DNA from: Calditrichota bacterium
GTDB lineage: Bacteria > Zhuqueibacterota > Zhuqueibacteria > Zhuqueibacterales > Geothermadaptataceae
Direction: 5' to 3'
Length of the DNA: 64,000 nucleotides
NCBI GenBank assembly: GCA_008501765.1
Contig: QQUE01000007.1
Span: forward strand, 248,001-312,000
Below the pieces are notes generated by a model. That model did no database searches, had not been told where the DNA came from, and worked only from the letters and a program-made list of their open reading frames with translations. Position numbers and translations under genes: made by a program. Positions 17,982-25,634 of this stretch are shown here, piece by piece (position 1 is the stretch's first letter; every line of letters begins with the position of its first letter).

Positions 17982-18536
17982 TTGAAGAGCCTAACTATAG
18001 TTTTTTTAGCAATTGCCTTGATTTTTAGCGCCTGTGGCCCAGGTGATCAGCAACCTGGATCCGCTGACAATTATGGAGAAAACACCCCAAAAGGGCAAGC
18101 TTCGGTTGTTGATGATGAATCGGCGAAAAACATCCTGCAAATAGCTGCAGGTTCGCCAGATCATACAACACTTGTTGCCGCCGTTCAAGCTGCAGAAATT
18201 GAACACGTTTTGGTTAACGCAGGTCCCCTCACCGTTTTTGCTCCTAATAATGCAGCGTTTACAGCATTGCCTGAAGGTACCGTGGAAACATTGCTGAAGC
18301 CAGAAAACAAAAAGCAACTGGCATTCATTTTGACGAATCATGCCGCCCCAAGCACATACAAAGGTCGATTGCTCAAAGATGGCCGAAAAATCTACATGGC
18401 GAGTGGTGAATACATCAAAATCAAACGAGATGGCGATGACATTTTTATCGGTGACGCCAAGATTCTGGGTACCATAGATGCATCAAATGGTGTGATTCAT
18501 GTGGTTGACAAAGTATTGGTCCCATCCAAAAAGTAA
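17982..18536 (+). CDS. Fasciclin-domain lipoprotein
   Basis: A 184-aa protein with a lipoprotein signal (FSAC, Cys at residue 18) and one FAS1 domain. The domain motifs are TTLVAAVQAAEIEHVL, GPLTVFAPNNAAFTALP (H1 region, about residues 81-97), LAFILTNHAAPSTY, and the closing VIHVVDKVLVP. The start codon is TTG: GGAG lies at 17970-17973 with 8-base spacing, and no in-frame ATG precedes the lipobox. FAS1 proteins mediate adhesion or binding. Its position 44 bases before nosZ on the same strand suggests co-transcription and some periplasmic role in the nos system, but the role is unknown. Confidence 0.9.
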   Translation: MKSLTIVFLAIALIFSACGPGDQQPGSADNYGENTPKGQASVVDDESAKNILQIAAGSPDHTTLVAAVQAAEIEHVLVNAGPLTVFAPNNAAFTALPEGTVETLLKPENKKQLAFILTNHAAPSTYKGRLLKDGRKIYMASGEYIKIKRDGDDIFIGDAKILGTIDASNGVIHVVDKVLVPSKK

Positions 18537-18580
18537 GATACATTTAATCGAATTAATAATTAAAAATACAGGTAGATGAG

Positions 18581-20545
18581 ATGAGAAATTCCTATAAATA
18601 TGTTGCACTGAGCCTCCTTTTGGCAGCAGCATTTATATTTTCGAGTTGCCAGCAAAGCGGCTCAAATAATTCCGGCGCTTTAAGCAGTAGCGCTGCCGAA
18701 CGGTCATTCGTGCCACCAGGGGAACACGATGAATTTTATGCTTTCGTTTCCGGTGGATTTAGCGGCCAGCTCGCGGTTTATGGTTTGCCATCTGGCCGTT
18801 TATTTAAAGTTATCCCGGTCTTTTCTGTTGACGCTGAGAAAGCCTGGGGATTCAATGAAGAAACAAAGGCGATGCTCCAAACATCCCACGGCTTTATTCC
18901 ATGGGGCGATTCTCACCACCCCGATATTTCACAAACAAAGGGCAAGCTTGATGGCAGATGGGTTTTTATCAATGAAAACAACACACCTCGAATCGCGCGG
19001 ATTAGTTTATCCACATTCGAAACTGATGAAATCATCGAAATACCGAACAGTGCAGGTAACCATAGTTCATCATTCGTAACGGAAAACACAGAATACGTTG
19101 TTGCAGGGACTCGATTTAGTGTCCCCATCCCGCAACGCGATATGTCAATTGCCGATTATAAAGGAAATTTCAAAGGGGCGCTCTCCTTCATAAAAGTGGA
19201 CCCCAAAAATGGTCATATGAATATTGAATTTCAGGTATTGATGCCCGGCTTCGATTATGACCTTTCCCATCCTGGCCGAGGAAAATCACATGGTTGGTTC
19301 TTCTTCTCGACTTATAACACAGAAGAAGCAAACACCTTAATGGAGGTGAATGCTTCTCAAAATGACAAAGATTTTATTGCCGCCGTAAATTGGAAAAAAG
19401 CTGAGGAATACATTAAAGCAGGCAAGTTCAAAACTATGCCCGCAAATTATGCGCACAATATTTATGATGAATCCACACACACAGCAACAACGACGATGAA
19501 AAAAGAAGTGCGTGTACTTGATTCTTCCGAATTGCCGGGACTGGTTTATTTTATGCCGACACCAAAATCCCCACACGGCTGCGATGTGGATCCAAGCGGT
19601 GAATATATTGTTGGAAGCGGTAAATTGGCGGCGGCTTTAACCGTACATTCATTTTCAAAAATGGAAAAAGCAATCGCGGATAAAAATTTCTCCGGAGAGG
19701 CATACGGGATTCCAATTCTCAGTTTTGATGCCACTTTGGCTGGTACTGTTGAGCAACCAGGCCTTGGCCCGCTGCACACGGAATTTGACGGCAAAGGCAA
19801 TGCATACACCACATTTTTCATTTCATCCGAAGTGGTTAAATGGAAACTTGGAACATGGGAAGTTGTGGATAGAAAACCAACGTATTACTCGGTGGGCCAC
19901 TTAATGATTCCGGGTGGGAATTCCCGTGAACCATATGGGAAATATGTAGTTGCCATGAATAAAATCACCAAAGACCGATATCTGCCGACGGGACCAGAAG
20001 TAACACAATCAGCCCAGCTGTATGACATCAGTGGCGAAAAAATGGAACTTATTTTGGATTTTCCAACGATTGGTGAGCCCCATTATGCTGCCGGCTGTCC
20101 GGCTGATTTAATCAAGCCAAACTCCAAAAAGTTTTATCGATTGGAAGATAATAATCACCCATATGCCACTAAAAGTGAGTCAAAAACTAAGGTTGTCCGG
20201 GAAGGAAGAGACGTTCATATTTACATGACGATGATTCGCAGCCATTTTGCTCCGGATAACATTGAAGGCATCAAAGTTGGTGATCGTGTCTATTTCCATG
20301 TCACAAATTTGGAGCAGGATTACGATGTGCCGCACGGTATTAGTATGATTGGCGCCAACACATCGGAATTGCTTATTATGCCCGGTCAAACGGAGACTTT
20401 TGTTTGGCAACCCACGAAAGTTGGCGTTTGGCCATTTTACTGTACCGACTTCTGTTCTGCATTGCACCAGGAAATGCAGGGATATGTCAGAGTTTCTCCA
20501 CGAAATTCAAACATAAAACTAAGTTGGACACTCGATGGTGAATAG
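18581..20545 (+). CDS. nosZ: Nitrous oxide reductase, clade II type, lipoprotein form
   Basis: A 654-aa N2O reductase, which reduces N2O to N2 in the periplasm. The N-terminal seven-bladed propeller carries the CuZ-site His residues (SHHPDIS, SPHGCDV, GPLHTEF, SVGHLMIP, GEPHYAAGCP). The C-terminal cupredoxin domain holds the CuA site: HVTNLEQDYDVPHG, then FYCTDFCSALHQEM with both Cys, His and Met. The signal is not Tat-type: no twin Arg is present, and the chain starts with a hydrophobic stretch ending FSSC (Cys near residue 23), a lipobox. This fits Sec-dependent clade II enzymes, membrane-tethered here. No nosR is in the window. Confidence 0.97.
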   Translation: MRNSYKYVALSLLLAAAFIFSSCQQSGSNNSGALSSSAAERSFVPPGEHDEFYAFVSGGFSGQLAVYGLPSGRLFKVIPVFSVDAEKAWGFNEETKAMLQTSHGFIPWGDSHHPDISQTKGKLDGRWVFINENNTPRIARISLSTFETDEIIEIPNSAGNHSSSFVTENTEYVVAGTRFSVPIPQRDMSIADYKGNFKGALSFIKVDPKNGHMNIEFQVLMPGFDYDLSHPGRGKSHGWFFFSTYNTEEANTLMEVNASQNDKDFIAAVNWKKAEEYIKAGKFKTMPANYAHNIYDESTHTATTTMKKEVRVLDSSELPGLVYFMPTPKSPHGCDVDPSGEYIVGSGKLAAALTVHSFSKMEKAIADKNFSGEAYGIPILSFDATLAGTVEQPGLGPLHTEFDGKGNAYTTFFISSEVVKWKLGTWEVVDRKPTYYSVGHLMIPGGNSREPYGKYVVAMNKITKDRYLPTGPEVTQSAQLYDISGEKMELILDFPTIGEPHYAAGCPADLIKPNSKKFYRLEDNNHPYATKSESKTKVVREGRDVHIYMTMIRSHFAPDNIEGIKVGDRVYFHVTNLEQDYDVPHGISMIGANTSELLIMPGQTETFVWQPTKVGVWPFYCTDFCSALHQEMQGYVRVSPRNSNIKLSWTLDGE

Positions 20546-20575
20546 TGCGTAAATCACTGATAAATTAAACGTGAT

Positions 20576-20630
20576 AGGGATTGTTTCATCGCCGCTGACT
20601 ATTTGAATCGCATGCGATGCTGCAATCCCT
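20576..20630 (+). other. Intercistronic hairpin between nosZ and downstream nos genes
   Basis: AGGGATTG (20576-20583) pairs with CAATCCCT (20623-20630). After a 3x3 internal loop, CATCGC (20587-20592) pairs with GCGATG (20614-20619). No T-run follows, so it is not a terminator. It may protect the nosZ 3' end or tune the ratio of nosZ to the maturation genes. It also argues that the next gene starts at 20648, not at an upstream TTG (20603) inside the hairpin. Confidence 0.6.
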
Positions 20631-20647
20631 GTTCAAATGGATGTTAT

Positions 20648-21220
20648 ATGAAAAAATCACAGATATTAATGATCGTTGGTTCCCTGTTGCTTTTGCCATT
20701 ATTTGTACTTCCTCTCTGGAATATCTCACTGGAAGCGCCACAGTATCCAACAGCATTAGGAATAGATATTTATATTACCAAGATGGCTGACCACAACGAA
20801 GGTGACATACAAAACATTAATATATTAAATCATTATGTGGGTATGCAAAAATTACCCGAAAAAATGAAAGAATTTGAGCTGTTTCCAATCGTGATTATCG
20901 TGATGACAATTCTCGGAGTAATATTCGGTTTTATAGGAAATAAGAAATTATTTCTGACCTGGTTTGTTTTGATTGGCATTCTGGGATGTATTGGCATGTA
21001 TGATTTTTATCTCTGGGAATATGACTACGGGCACAATTTGAATCCAAAAGCAGCGATTAAATTTCCAGGCACAGCCTACCAACCGCCGCTGATCGGAACA
21101 AAGGAAATATTGAATTTTAAAGCGCACTCCTATCCCATGAGTGGTGGTTACATTATGTTTATTGGCATATTCATGACTTTGGGCGCCTATTTTGTGGCGA
21201 GAAAAGAAAATTCAGGTTGA
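20648..21220 (+). CDS. nos-cluster membrane protein (NosB-like position, function unknown)
   Basis: A 190-aa protein with about four predicted membrane helices: residues 6-24 (MIVGSLLLLPLFVLPLW), about 78-98 (IVIIVMTILGVIFGFIG), about 105-125, and about 163-185 (GGYIMFIGIFMTLGAYFVA). A large loop between helices 1 and 2 holds HNEGDIQNINILNHYVGM, and a second His-containing loop follows helix 3. Clade II nos clusters often carry an uncharacterised membrane protein (named NosB in some) beside nosZ, and this gene has that position, between nosZ and nosL. The ATG at 20648 puts the first helix near the N-terminus. Confidence 0.7.
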   Translation: MKKSQILMIVGSLLLLPLFVLPLWNISLEAPQYPTALGIDIYITKMADHNEGDIQNINILNHYVGMQKLPEKMKEFELFPIVIIVMTILGVIFGFIGNKKLFLTWFVLIGILGCIGMYDFYLWEYDYGHNLNPKAAIKFPGTAYQPPLIGTKEILNFKAHSYPMSGGYIMFIGIFMTLGAYFVARKENSG

Positions 21221-21223
21221 TGC

Positions 21224-21661
21224 ATGAACTCAAATATCAAATACTATTTCTTAAATATTTTACTGCTGGCAATGCTTGTTTCCTGTGCGATCGAACCCCA
21301 ACCTATTGAGTATGGAAAAGATGCCTGTATATATTGCAAAATGAATATTGTTGATCAGCAGCACGCAGCAGAAATCGTAACAAAAAAAGGCAAAGCTTTT
21401 AAATATGATTCCATTGAATGCATGGTTCGGGATACAAATGATAAAAACGAAAACATCATTGCTCTTTTTTTAATAACAGATTACACCTCCCCGGGGAAAC
21501 TTATAGATGCCGTTAAGGCCACCTATTTGATAAGTGAAAATCTGCCGAGTCCCATGGGTGCAAACTTGACGGGTTTTTCAAACCGGACTGAAGCAGAAAA
21601 TTATCAGGTTAAAAAAGATGGGGTTCTTTTATCCTGGAAAGAACTGCAAGTCAGATTTTAG
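21224..21661 (+). CDS. nosL: NosL copper chaperone lipoprotein
   Basis: A 145-aa lipoprotein with signal ending LVSC (Cys near residue 21) and the NosL copper-binding motif CIYCKMNI (about residues 37-44), followed by DSIECMVRD. NosL binds Cu(I) in the periplasm and helps assemble the CuZ centre of NosZ. It begins three bases after the preceding membrane protein gene, so it is co-transcribed. The length is normal for the family. Confidence 0.93.
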   Translation: MNSNIKYYFLNILLLAMLVSCAIEPQPIEYGKDACIYCKMNIVDQQHAAEIVTKKGKAFKYDSIECMVRDTNDKNENIIALFLITDYTSPGKLIDAVKATYLISENLPSPMGANLTGFSNRTEAENYQVKKDGVLLSWKELQVRF

Positions 21662-21687
21662 ATGCTGTTTTTAAAATTACTAAAAGA

Positions 21688-21729
21688 AAAAGAAGTGCAA
21701 GTAGTTAAATATTGTGCTTCTTTTTTTTA
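21688..21729 (+). terminator. Weak terminator-like hairpin after nosL
   Basis: AAAGAAG pairs with CTTCTTT around a long loop, followed by eight T. The stem is AT-rich and partly mismatched. It could attenuate transcription into nosDFY or be incidental. Confidence 0.4.
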
Positions 21730-21815
21730 GGAATAGTTCTATTTTAGTTCGTTCGCTGATATCAAGTTGTTTTCATCAAGAAGCCACTGACACTTCATAT
21801 AAAAATAAAAAATAA

Positions 21816-23081
21816 ATGCCTTTAGTTAGATTATCGCAACTCTTCATTTATTCCACACTTATATTCCTGTTGTTCTCCTATTCTGACCTGATTGCTAACA
21901 CAATTAAAGTATGTCCGGATTGCGGAATCGCCTCTGTGCGGCAAGCTGTTGCTATTGCTTTGCCCGGGGATACAGTATTGGTCAAGGATGCAACTTACGC
22001 GGAACATGATATTTTAATCGATAAACCGGTTACAATTATTGGAGAAAACCATCCAACTATCGATGCACAAGGCCAGGGCTATATTTTTAAAGTTTACGCA
22101 GACAGCGTCACCATTCGTGGGTTAAAACTCAAAAATGTGGAAGTGAGTTATATCAGTGATTTTGCCGCAATTTATACTTCGAAAGTGCGTCATTTTATCT
22201 TCGAAAACAATATTCTCGAAGATATCTTTTTCGGGTTTTTAATTGAAAAATCACACAACGGGATTCTTAAAAACAATATTATCCGGGGTAATGCGGTAAA
22301 AGAACATAGCTCAGGAAATGGAATTCACCTTTGGCATTCCTCAAAAATTCAAATTCTTGACAATCGCATTGAAAAAATGCGCGATGGAATTTATCTCGAG
22401 TTTGTCAAGCATAGCGAGATTAAAGGAAATATAAGCCTCAATAATTTGCGATATGGTTTGCATTTTATGTTTTCCAATGACGATCGTTATGAAGATAATA
22501 TATTCGAAAAAAACGGCGCTGGAGTAGCGGTCATGTTCTCAAAACAAATTTTTATGCGCCATAATACTTTCCGATTGAACTGGGGTACAGCATCCTATGG
22601 CTTGCTGTTAAAGGAAATTAACGATGCAAACATAGTCAATAATACCTTCGAACAAAACACAATAGGCATTAACGCAGACGGCTCAAACCGCATCACTTAT
22701 GAAAAGAATACATTCCACAACAACGGATGGGCGGTTCGATTTTTAGGGGCATGCTATGGCAATAAACTTCTGCAAAATAACTTCTTAAACAACGCCCTGG
22801 ATATATCCTATGTAGGCAGGATGAATGGCAATATTTTTGATAAAAATTTTTGGAGTGACTACACCGGGTACGATCTCAATAAAGATAATATTGGTGATGT
22901 TCCATATCGTCCGGTAAAACTTTTTTCATATATCGTAAATCAGACACCTGAAACAATTATTTTATTACGGAGCCTTTTTGTCGACATCATCAATTTTTCC
23001 GAAAAGGTCTCCCCTATTTTTACGCCTGATAATTTACAGGATTTAAATCCAGCGATGGTACCAATAATAAATTATGATTAA
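21816..23081 (+). CDS. nosD: NosD periplasmic parallel beta-helix protein
   Basis: A 421-aa protein with a Sec signal (residues 1-27) and a right-handed beta-helix of repeated N-N-x-hydrophobic turns (FENNILED, LKNNIIRG, ILDNRIEKM, VNNTFEQN, LLQNNFLNN), typical of NosD/CASH-domain proteins. It acts with the NosFY ABC transporter in copper-sulfur cluster (CuZ) maturation of NosZ. KNFWSDYTGYDLNKDNIGDVPY near residue 345 is the conserved NosD tail motif (two stretches). Its end overlaps nosF by 8 bases. Confidence 0.94.
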   Translation: MPLVRLSQLFIYSTLIFLLFSYSDLIANTIKVCPDCGIASVRQAVAIALPGDTVLVKDATYAEHDILIDKPVTIIGENHPTIDAQGQGYIFKVYADSVTIRGLKLKNVEVSYISDFAAIYTSKVRHFIFENNILEDIFFGFLIEKSHNGILKNNIIRGNAVKEHSSGNGIHLWHSSKIQILDNRIEKMRDGIYLEFVKHSEIKGNISLNNLRYGLHFMFSNDDRYEDNIFEKNGAGVAVMFSKQIFMRHNTFRLNWGTASYGLLLKEINDANIVNNTFEQNTIGINADGSNRITYEKNTFHNNGWAVRFLGACYGNKLLQNNFLNNALDISYVGRMNGNIFDKNFWSDYTGYDLNKDNIGDVPYRPVKLFSYIVNQTPETIILLRSLFVDIINFSEKVSPIFTPDNLQDLNPAMVPIINYD

Positions 23082-23781
23082 TTTAACCAATTTACACAAA
23101 AGTTATTCGAAAGTGCATGTCTTGCAAGGGATCGATCTGTTTTTCGATCAAAACGGAATCATTGCGATTTTAGGCCCGAATGGTTCTGGAAAAACGACGC
23201 TAATTAAGAGCATTCTCGGAATGGTAATTCCACAAAAAGGCGACATTTTGTTAAATGAGTCTTCCATTCTCAATGAGTATAAATATCGTAAAGATATTTC
23301 TTATCTGCCTCAAATAGCCCATTTCCCGCAAAATTTGAAGGTTGAAGAACTCATTAAAATGATAAAAAATATTCGCCAGCAAAAGTCAAATGAGATCGAG
23401 CTCATCCGCCTATTTAATTTAAGTCCCTACCTGGATAAAAAACTTGGTACGCTTTCAGGAGGAACTCGCCAAAAAGTAAACATCGTATTAACTTTTATGT
23501 TCGATTCACCACTAATAATCCTGGATGAACCCACCACCGGATTGGATCCGGTCGCGTTGATTTCTTTAAAAAAGATACTGGATGAAGAAAAAGCAAAGGG
23601 GAAAATGATTCTAATTACAACCCATATCATGAATCTGGTCGATGAAATTGCGGACCAGGTCATTTTCCTTTTAGACGGAAATATCTATTTTAATGGAACG
23701 GTGAGCCAGTTAAAAAAGCAAACAAATCACTCGAACCTTGAACATGCGATTGCAGAAATATTAAAAGAAACCTATGTTTAA
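23074..23781 (+). CDS. nosF: NosF ABC transporter ATP-binding protein
   Basis: A 235-aa ABC ATPase. Walker A is GPNGSGKTT (about residues 34-42), the signature is LSGGTRQK (about 127), Walker B is LIILDEPTTGLDP (about 148), and the switch His follows in TTHIMN. Together with NosY and NosD it powers transport of a sulfur species or other factor needed to build CuZ. It overlaps nosD and nosY by 8 bases on each side, which shows tight translational coupling. Confidence 0.95.
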   Translation: MINLTNLHKSYSKVHVLQGIDLFFDQNGIIAILGPNGSGKTTLIKSILGMVIPQKGDILLNESSILNEYKYRKDISYLPQIAHFPQNLKVEELIKMIKNIRQQKSNEIELIRLFNLSPYLDKKLGTLSGGTRQKVNIVLTFMFDSPLIILDEPTTGLDPVALISLKKILDEEKAKGKMILITTHIMNLVDEIADQVIFLLDGNIYFNGTVSQLKKQTNHSNLEHAIAEILKETYV

Positions 23782-24556
23782 AATACTCAATTACAGCTTT
23801 TTTGACCTGATGCGCAGCCGGTGGAGTTATGTGTATTTTTTATTCTACCTTGGGCTTGGTTTTATTTTGTTTTTCCTTAATAACGATATCACGAAAGCTG
23901 TGATCACTCTGCTCAATATAATTATAGTACTAACACCCTTAATAGGTACCGTTTTCGGCGTGATGTACTATTACAGCTCGCGGGAATTTACTGAGCTGCT
24001 TTTATCGCAACCGATCAAGCGGAGCACGATTTTTATAGGTCAATACGTTGGTTTGAGCCTTTCCCTTGCGCTGAGCCTGGTCCTCGGATTGGGGATTCCA
24101 TTTGTACTATATGGCGTATTTCAGTCGGCCGCAATTTGGGATTTTGCAACTCTCCTGCTAATTGGCGCCTATTTAACGTTCATATTTGTTGGTTTAGCCT
24201 ACAATATTGCTTTATCATTCAATGACAAAATTAAAGGATTCGGATTTGCTATCTTATTATGGCTTTTTCTGGCTGTGATTTACGATGGCCTGTTTCTTTT
24301 AGCTATGGTATTTTTTCATGATTATCCGCTCGACAAGTTTGCGCTCAGTGTTACCATGTTTAATCCTATAGATTTGTCCCGGATACTCATCTTGTTAAAA
24401 CTGGATATTTCAGCCTTGCTCGGTTACACAGGCGCTGTTTTCCAGAAGTTTTTTGGGACTGCGCTCGGATCCGTTCTTTCGCTTTTAGTATTAACGGTCT
24501 GGATAATAGTTCCAACGTATTTCATGGTATTGCAAGCCAGGAAAAAGGATTTTTAA
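23774..24556 (+). CDS. nosY: NosY ABC transporter permease
   Basis: A 260-aa polytopic protein with about six membrane helices (for example about residues 18-34, 40-60, 96-118, 132-150, 160-182, 232-252). It is of the ABC-2 permease type, with YYSSREFTELLLSQPIKRS in the first cytoplasmic segment, a sequence typical of NosY. It forms the channel for NosF in the inner membrane. It is the last gene of the nos block; a 289-bp gap with a promoter and structured RNA follows. Confidence 0.93.
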   Translation: MFKILNYSFFDLMRSRWSYVYFLFYLGLGFILFFLNNDITKAVITLLNIIIVLTPLIGTVFGVMYYYSSREFTELLLSQPIKRSTIFIGQYVGLSLSLALSLVLGLGIPFVLYGVFQSAAIWDFATLLLIGAYLTFIFVGLAYNIALSFNDKIKGFGFAILLWLFLAVIYDGLFLLAMVFFHDYPLDKFALSVTMFNPIDLSRILILLKLDISALLGYTGAVFQKFFGTALGSVLSLLVLTVWIIVPTYFMVLQARKKDF

Positions 24557-24608
24557 AAAAATTTTGAACACAAATTGCTCCGTTTTCAAAATATGTTGAC
24601 AATTTATC

Positions 24609-24637
24609 TTGACTTTTAGCGATCACCTGAATAATTT
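24609..24637 (+). promoter_or_regulatory. Sigma-70-type promoter of the structured RNA
   Basis: TTGACT (24609-24614), a 17-base spacer, then TAATTT (24632-24637). Transcription would begin near 24643-24645, right before the structured segment. Confidence 0.6.
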
Positions 24638-24642
24638 AAGCA

Positions 24643-24827
24643 CACCAATTTAAGCTGCACCGGGATTATGACCAGGGATTTTTCTGGTGCGAATATGGTC
24701 CCCTGAGAAAGAGAGGTGGTCCTATTCATAGTCGAATATTAATAGGAGCCTCTGGCCGAGCTTGCTAGCACCAAGCCCCGGAGACTCCAAAGAGTTCAGG
24801 CCCCGCAATTTGCGGGGCCTTTTTTTT
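24643..24827 (+). ncRNA. ssrS: Structured RNA, candidate 6S RNA
   Basis: A promoter, about 185 nt of GC-richer sequence and a strong terminator form a stand-alone small RNA gene. It folds as one long interrupted rod: CCGGG (24660-24664) with CCCGG (24777-24781); GGTGC (24686-24690) with GCACC (24768-24772); GGTC (24697-24700) with GGCC (24754-24757); AGAGG with CCTCT; and TCCTATT with AATAGGA closing the apical loop. Size, rod shape with large internal bubbles, and a GGTCCCCTGAG segment like the GUCCCCUGAG of E. coli 6S RNA all fit 6S, which binds RNA polymerase. An alternative is a leader or riboswitch for the downstream (p)ppGpp-hydrolase-like gene. Confidence 0.55.
24799..24827 (+). terminator. 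Terminator of the structured RNA
   Basis: GGCCCCGCA pairs with TGCGGGGCC around a three-base loop, followed by eight T. It lies 18 bases before the GTG start of the HD gene, so it either ends the small RNA or acts as an attenuator. Confidence 0.9.
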
Positions 24828-24845
24828 ATCACAAAGGAAATTCCT

Positions 24846-25406
24846 GTGTCTTACTCTCCTATCTTTGAAAAAGCCCTGCGATTTGCTGCCATTGCACACA
24901 AGAATCAAAGCCGTAAAAACAGTGATCTACCCTATATATATCACCCTTTTGCCGTCTCAACAATACTCCACCATTTTAAATATCCACTCGAATGGCGTGT
25001 AGCTGCACTTTTACATGATACAATTGAAGATACGGATAAGACTGCTACTGACATTGAACAAAATTTTGGCAGGCATATTATGGATTTGGTCATCGGTTGT
25101 TCGGAGCCAGAGCATAATAATGCGAGCTGGGAAGATCGTAAAAAGCACACGATTAATTTCTTGACGACCGCAGATTTACCCGTCAAAATTATCGCCTGCG
25201 CTGATAAAATCCATAATCTGCATTCAATTCTTTATGACCATAATATCGCCGGTGATAAAGTTTGGCTGCGATTTAATCGTGGAAAACAGGCGCAGAAATG
25301 GTATCATGAAAATCTACTGACAAGCCTTTTCCTCAATGTAAAAAATCCGCAAAATCATAAAATCTTCACGGAATATGAAACTCTCATTTCACAGATATTT
25401 AAATAG
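24846..25406 (+). CDS. HD-domain hydrolase, RelA/SpoT (MESH1-like) type
   Basis: A 186-aa stand-alone HD domain. It shows ALRFAAIAHKNQSRKNSDLPYIYHP (metal His in AAIAH), ALLHDTIEDTD (HD pair and the ED that follows in SpoT), and CADKIHNL with the last metal Asp. These match the hydrolase half of RelA/SpoT, so it may degrade (p)ppGpp or a related nucleotide. The start is the GTG at 24846 with AAAGGA upstream; an open frame extending to 24762 would run through the terminator and is rejected. The N-terminus SYSPIFEKAL fits the family. Synthetase and TGS/ACT domains are absent. Confidence 0.85.
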   Translation: MSYSPIFEKALRFAAIAHKNQSRKNSDLPYIYHPFAVSTILHHFKYPLEWRVAALLHDTIEDTDKTATDIEQNFGRHIMDLVIGCSEPEHNNASWEDRKKHTINFLTTADLPVKIIACADKIHNLHSILYDHNIAGDKVWLRFNRGKQAQKWYHENLLTSLFLNVKNPQNHKIFTEYETLISQIFK

Positions 25407-25500
25407 ATGGCCATTGTGGATATCCCCTAATCCATCAAATGGATACATCTATATTTTCACATCACAAATACAATTAACTAATTTAATATCCGATCTAACA

Positions 25501-25530
25501 AATTGATCTGCTTACGGATCAATTTTACTT
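25501..25530 (+). terminator. Possible terminator after HD hydrolase gene
   Basis: AATTGATC pairs with GATCAATT around TGCTTACG, followed by TTTACTT. The 8-bp stem is AT-rich and the T-run is broken, so this is tentative. Confidence 0.35.
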
Positions 25531-25634
25531 GTCTCGGAACTCATTTTATCTTATTATTCGTTTATTGGATAGTGTATCGATTTTATATTCGTGGAAAATC
25601 ATATTACCCCCACTTATAACGATAGAAGGAAAAA

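Noticed and set aside
24643-24827. SRP (4.5S) RNA or guanidine/ppGpp (ykkC) riboswitch
   Set aside because: The SRP apical loop consensus (GGAAGCAGC-type) is absent, and the ordered ykkC motifs could not be found.
24762-24845. Upstream extension of the HD hydrolase gene
   Set aside because: The extension runs through a strong terminator and the 3' part of a structured RNA; the GTG at 24846 has its own ribosome-binding site and gives the family N-terminus.
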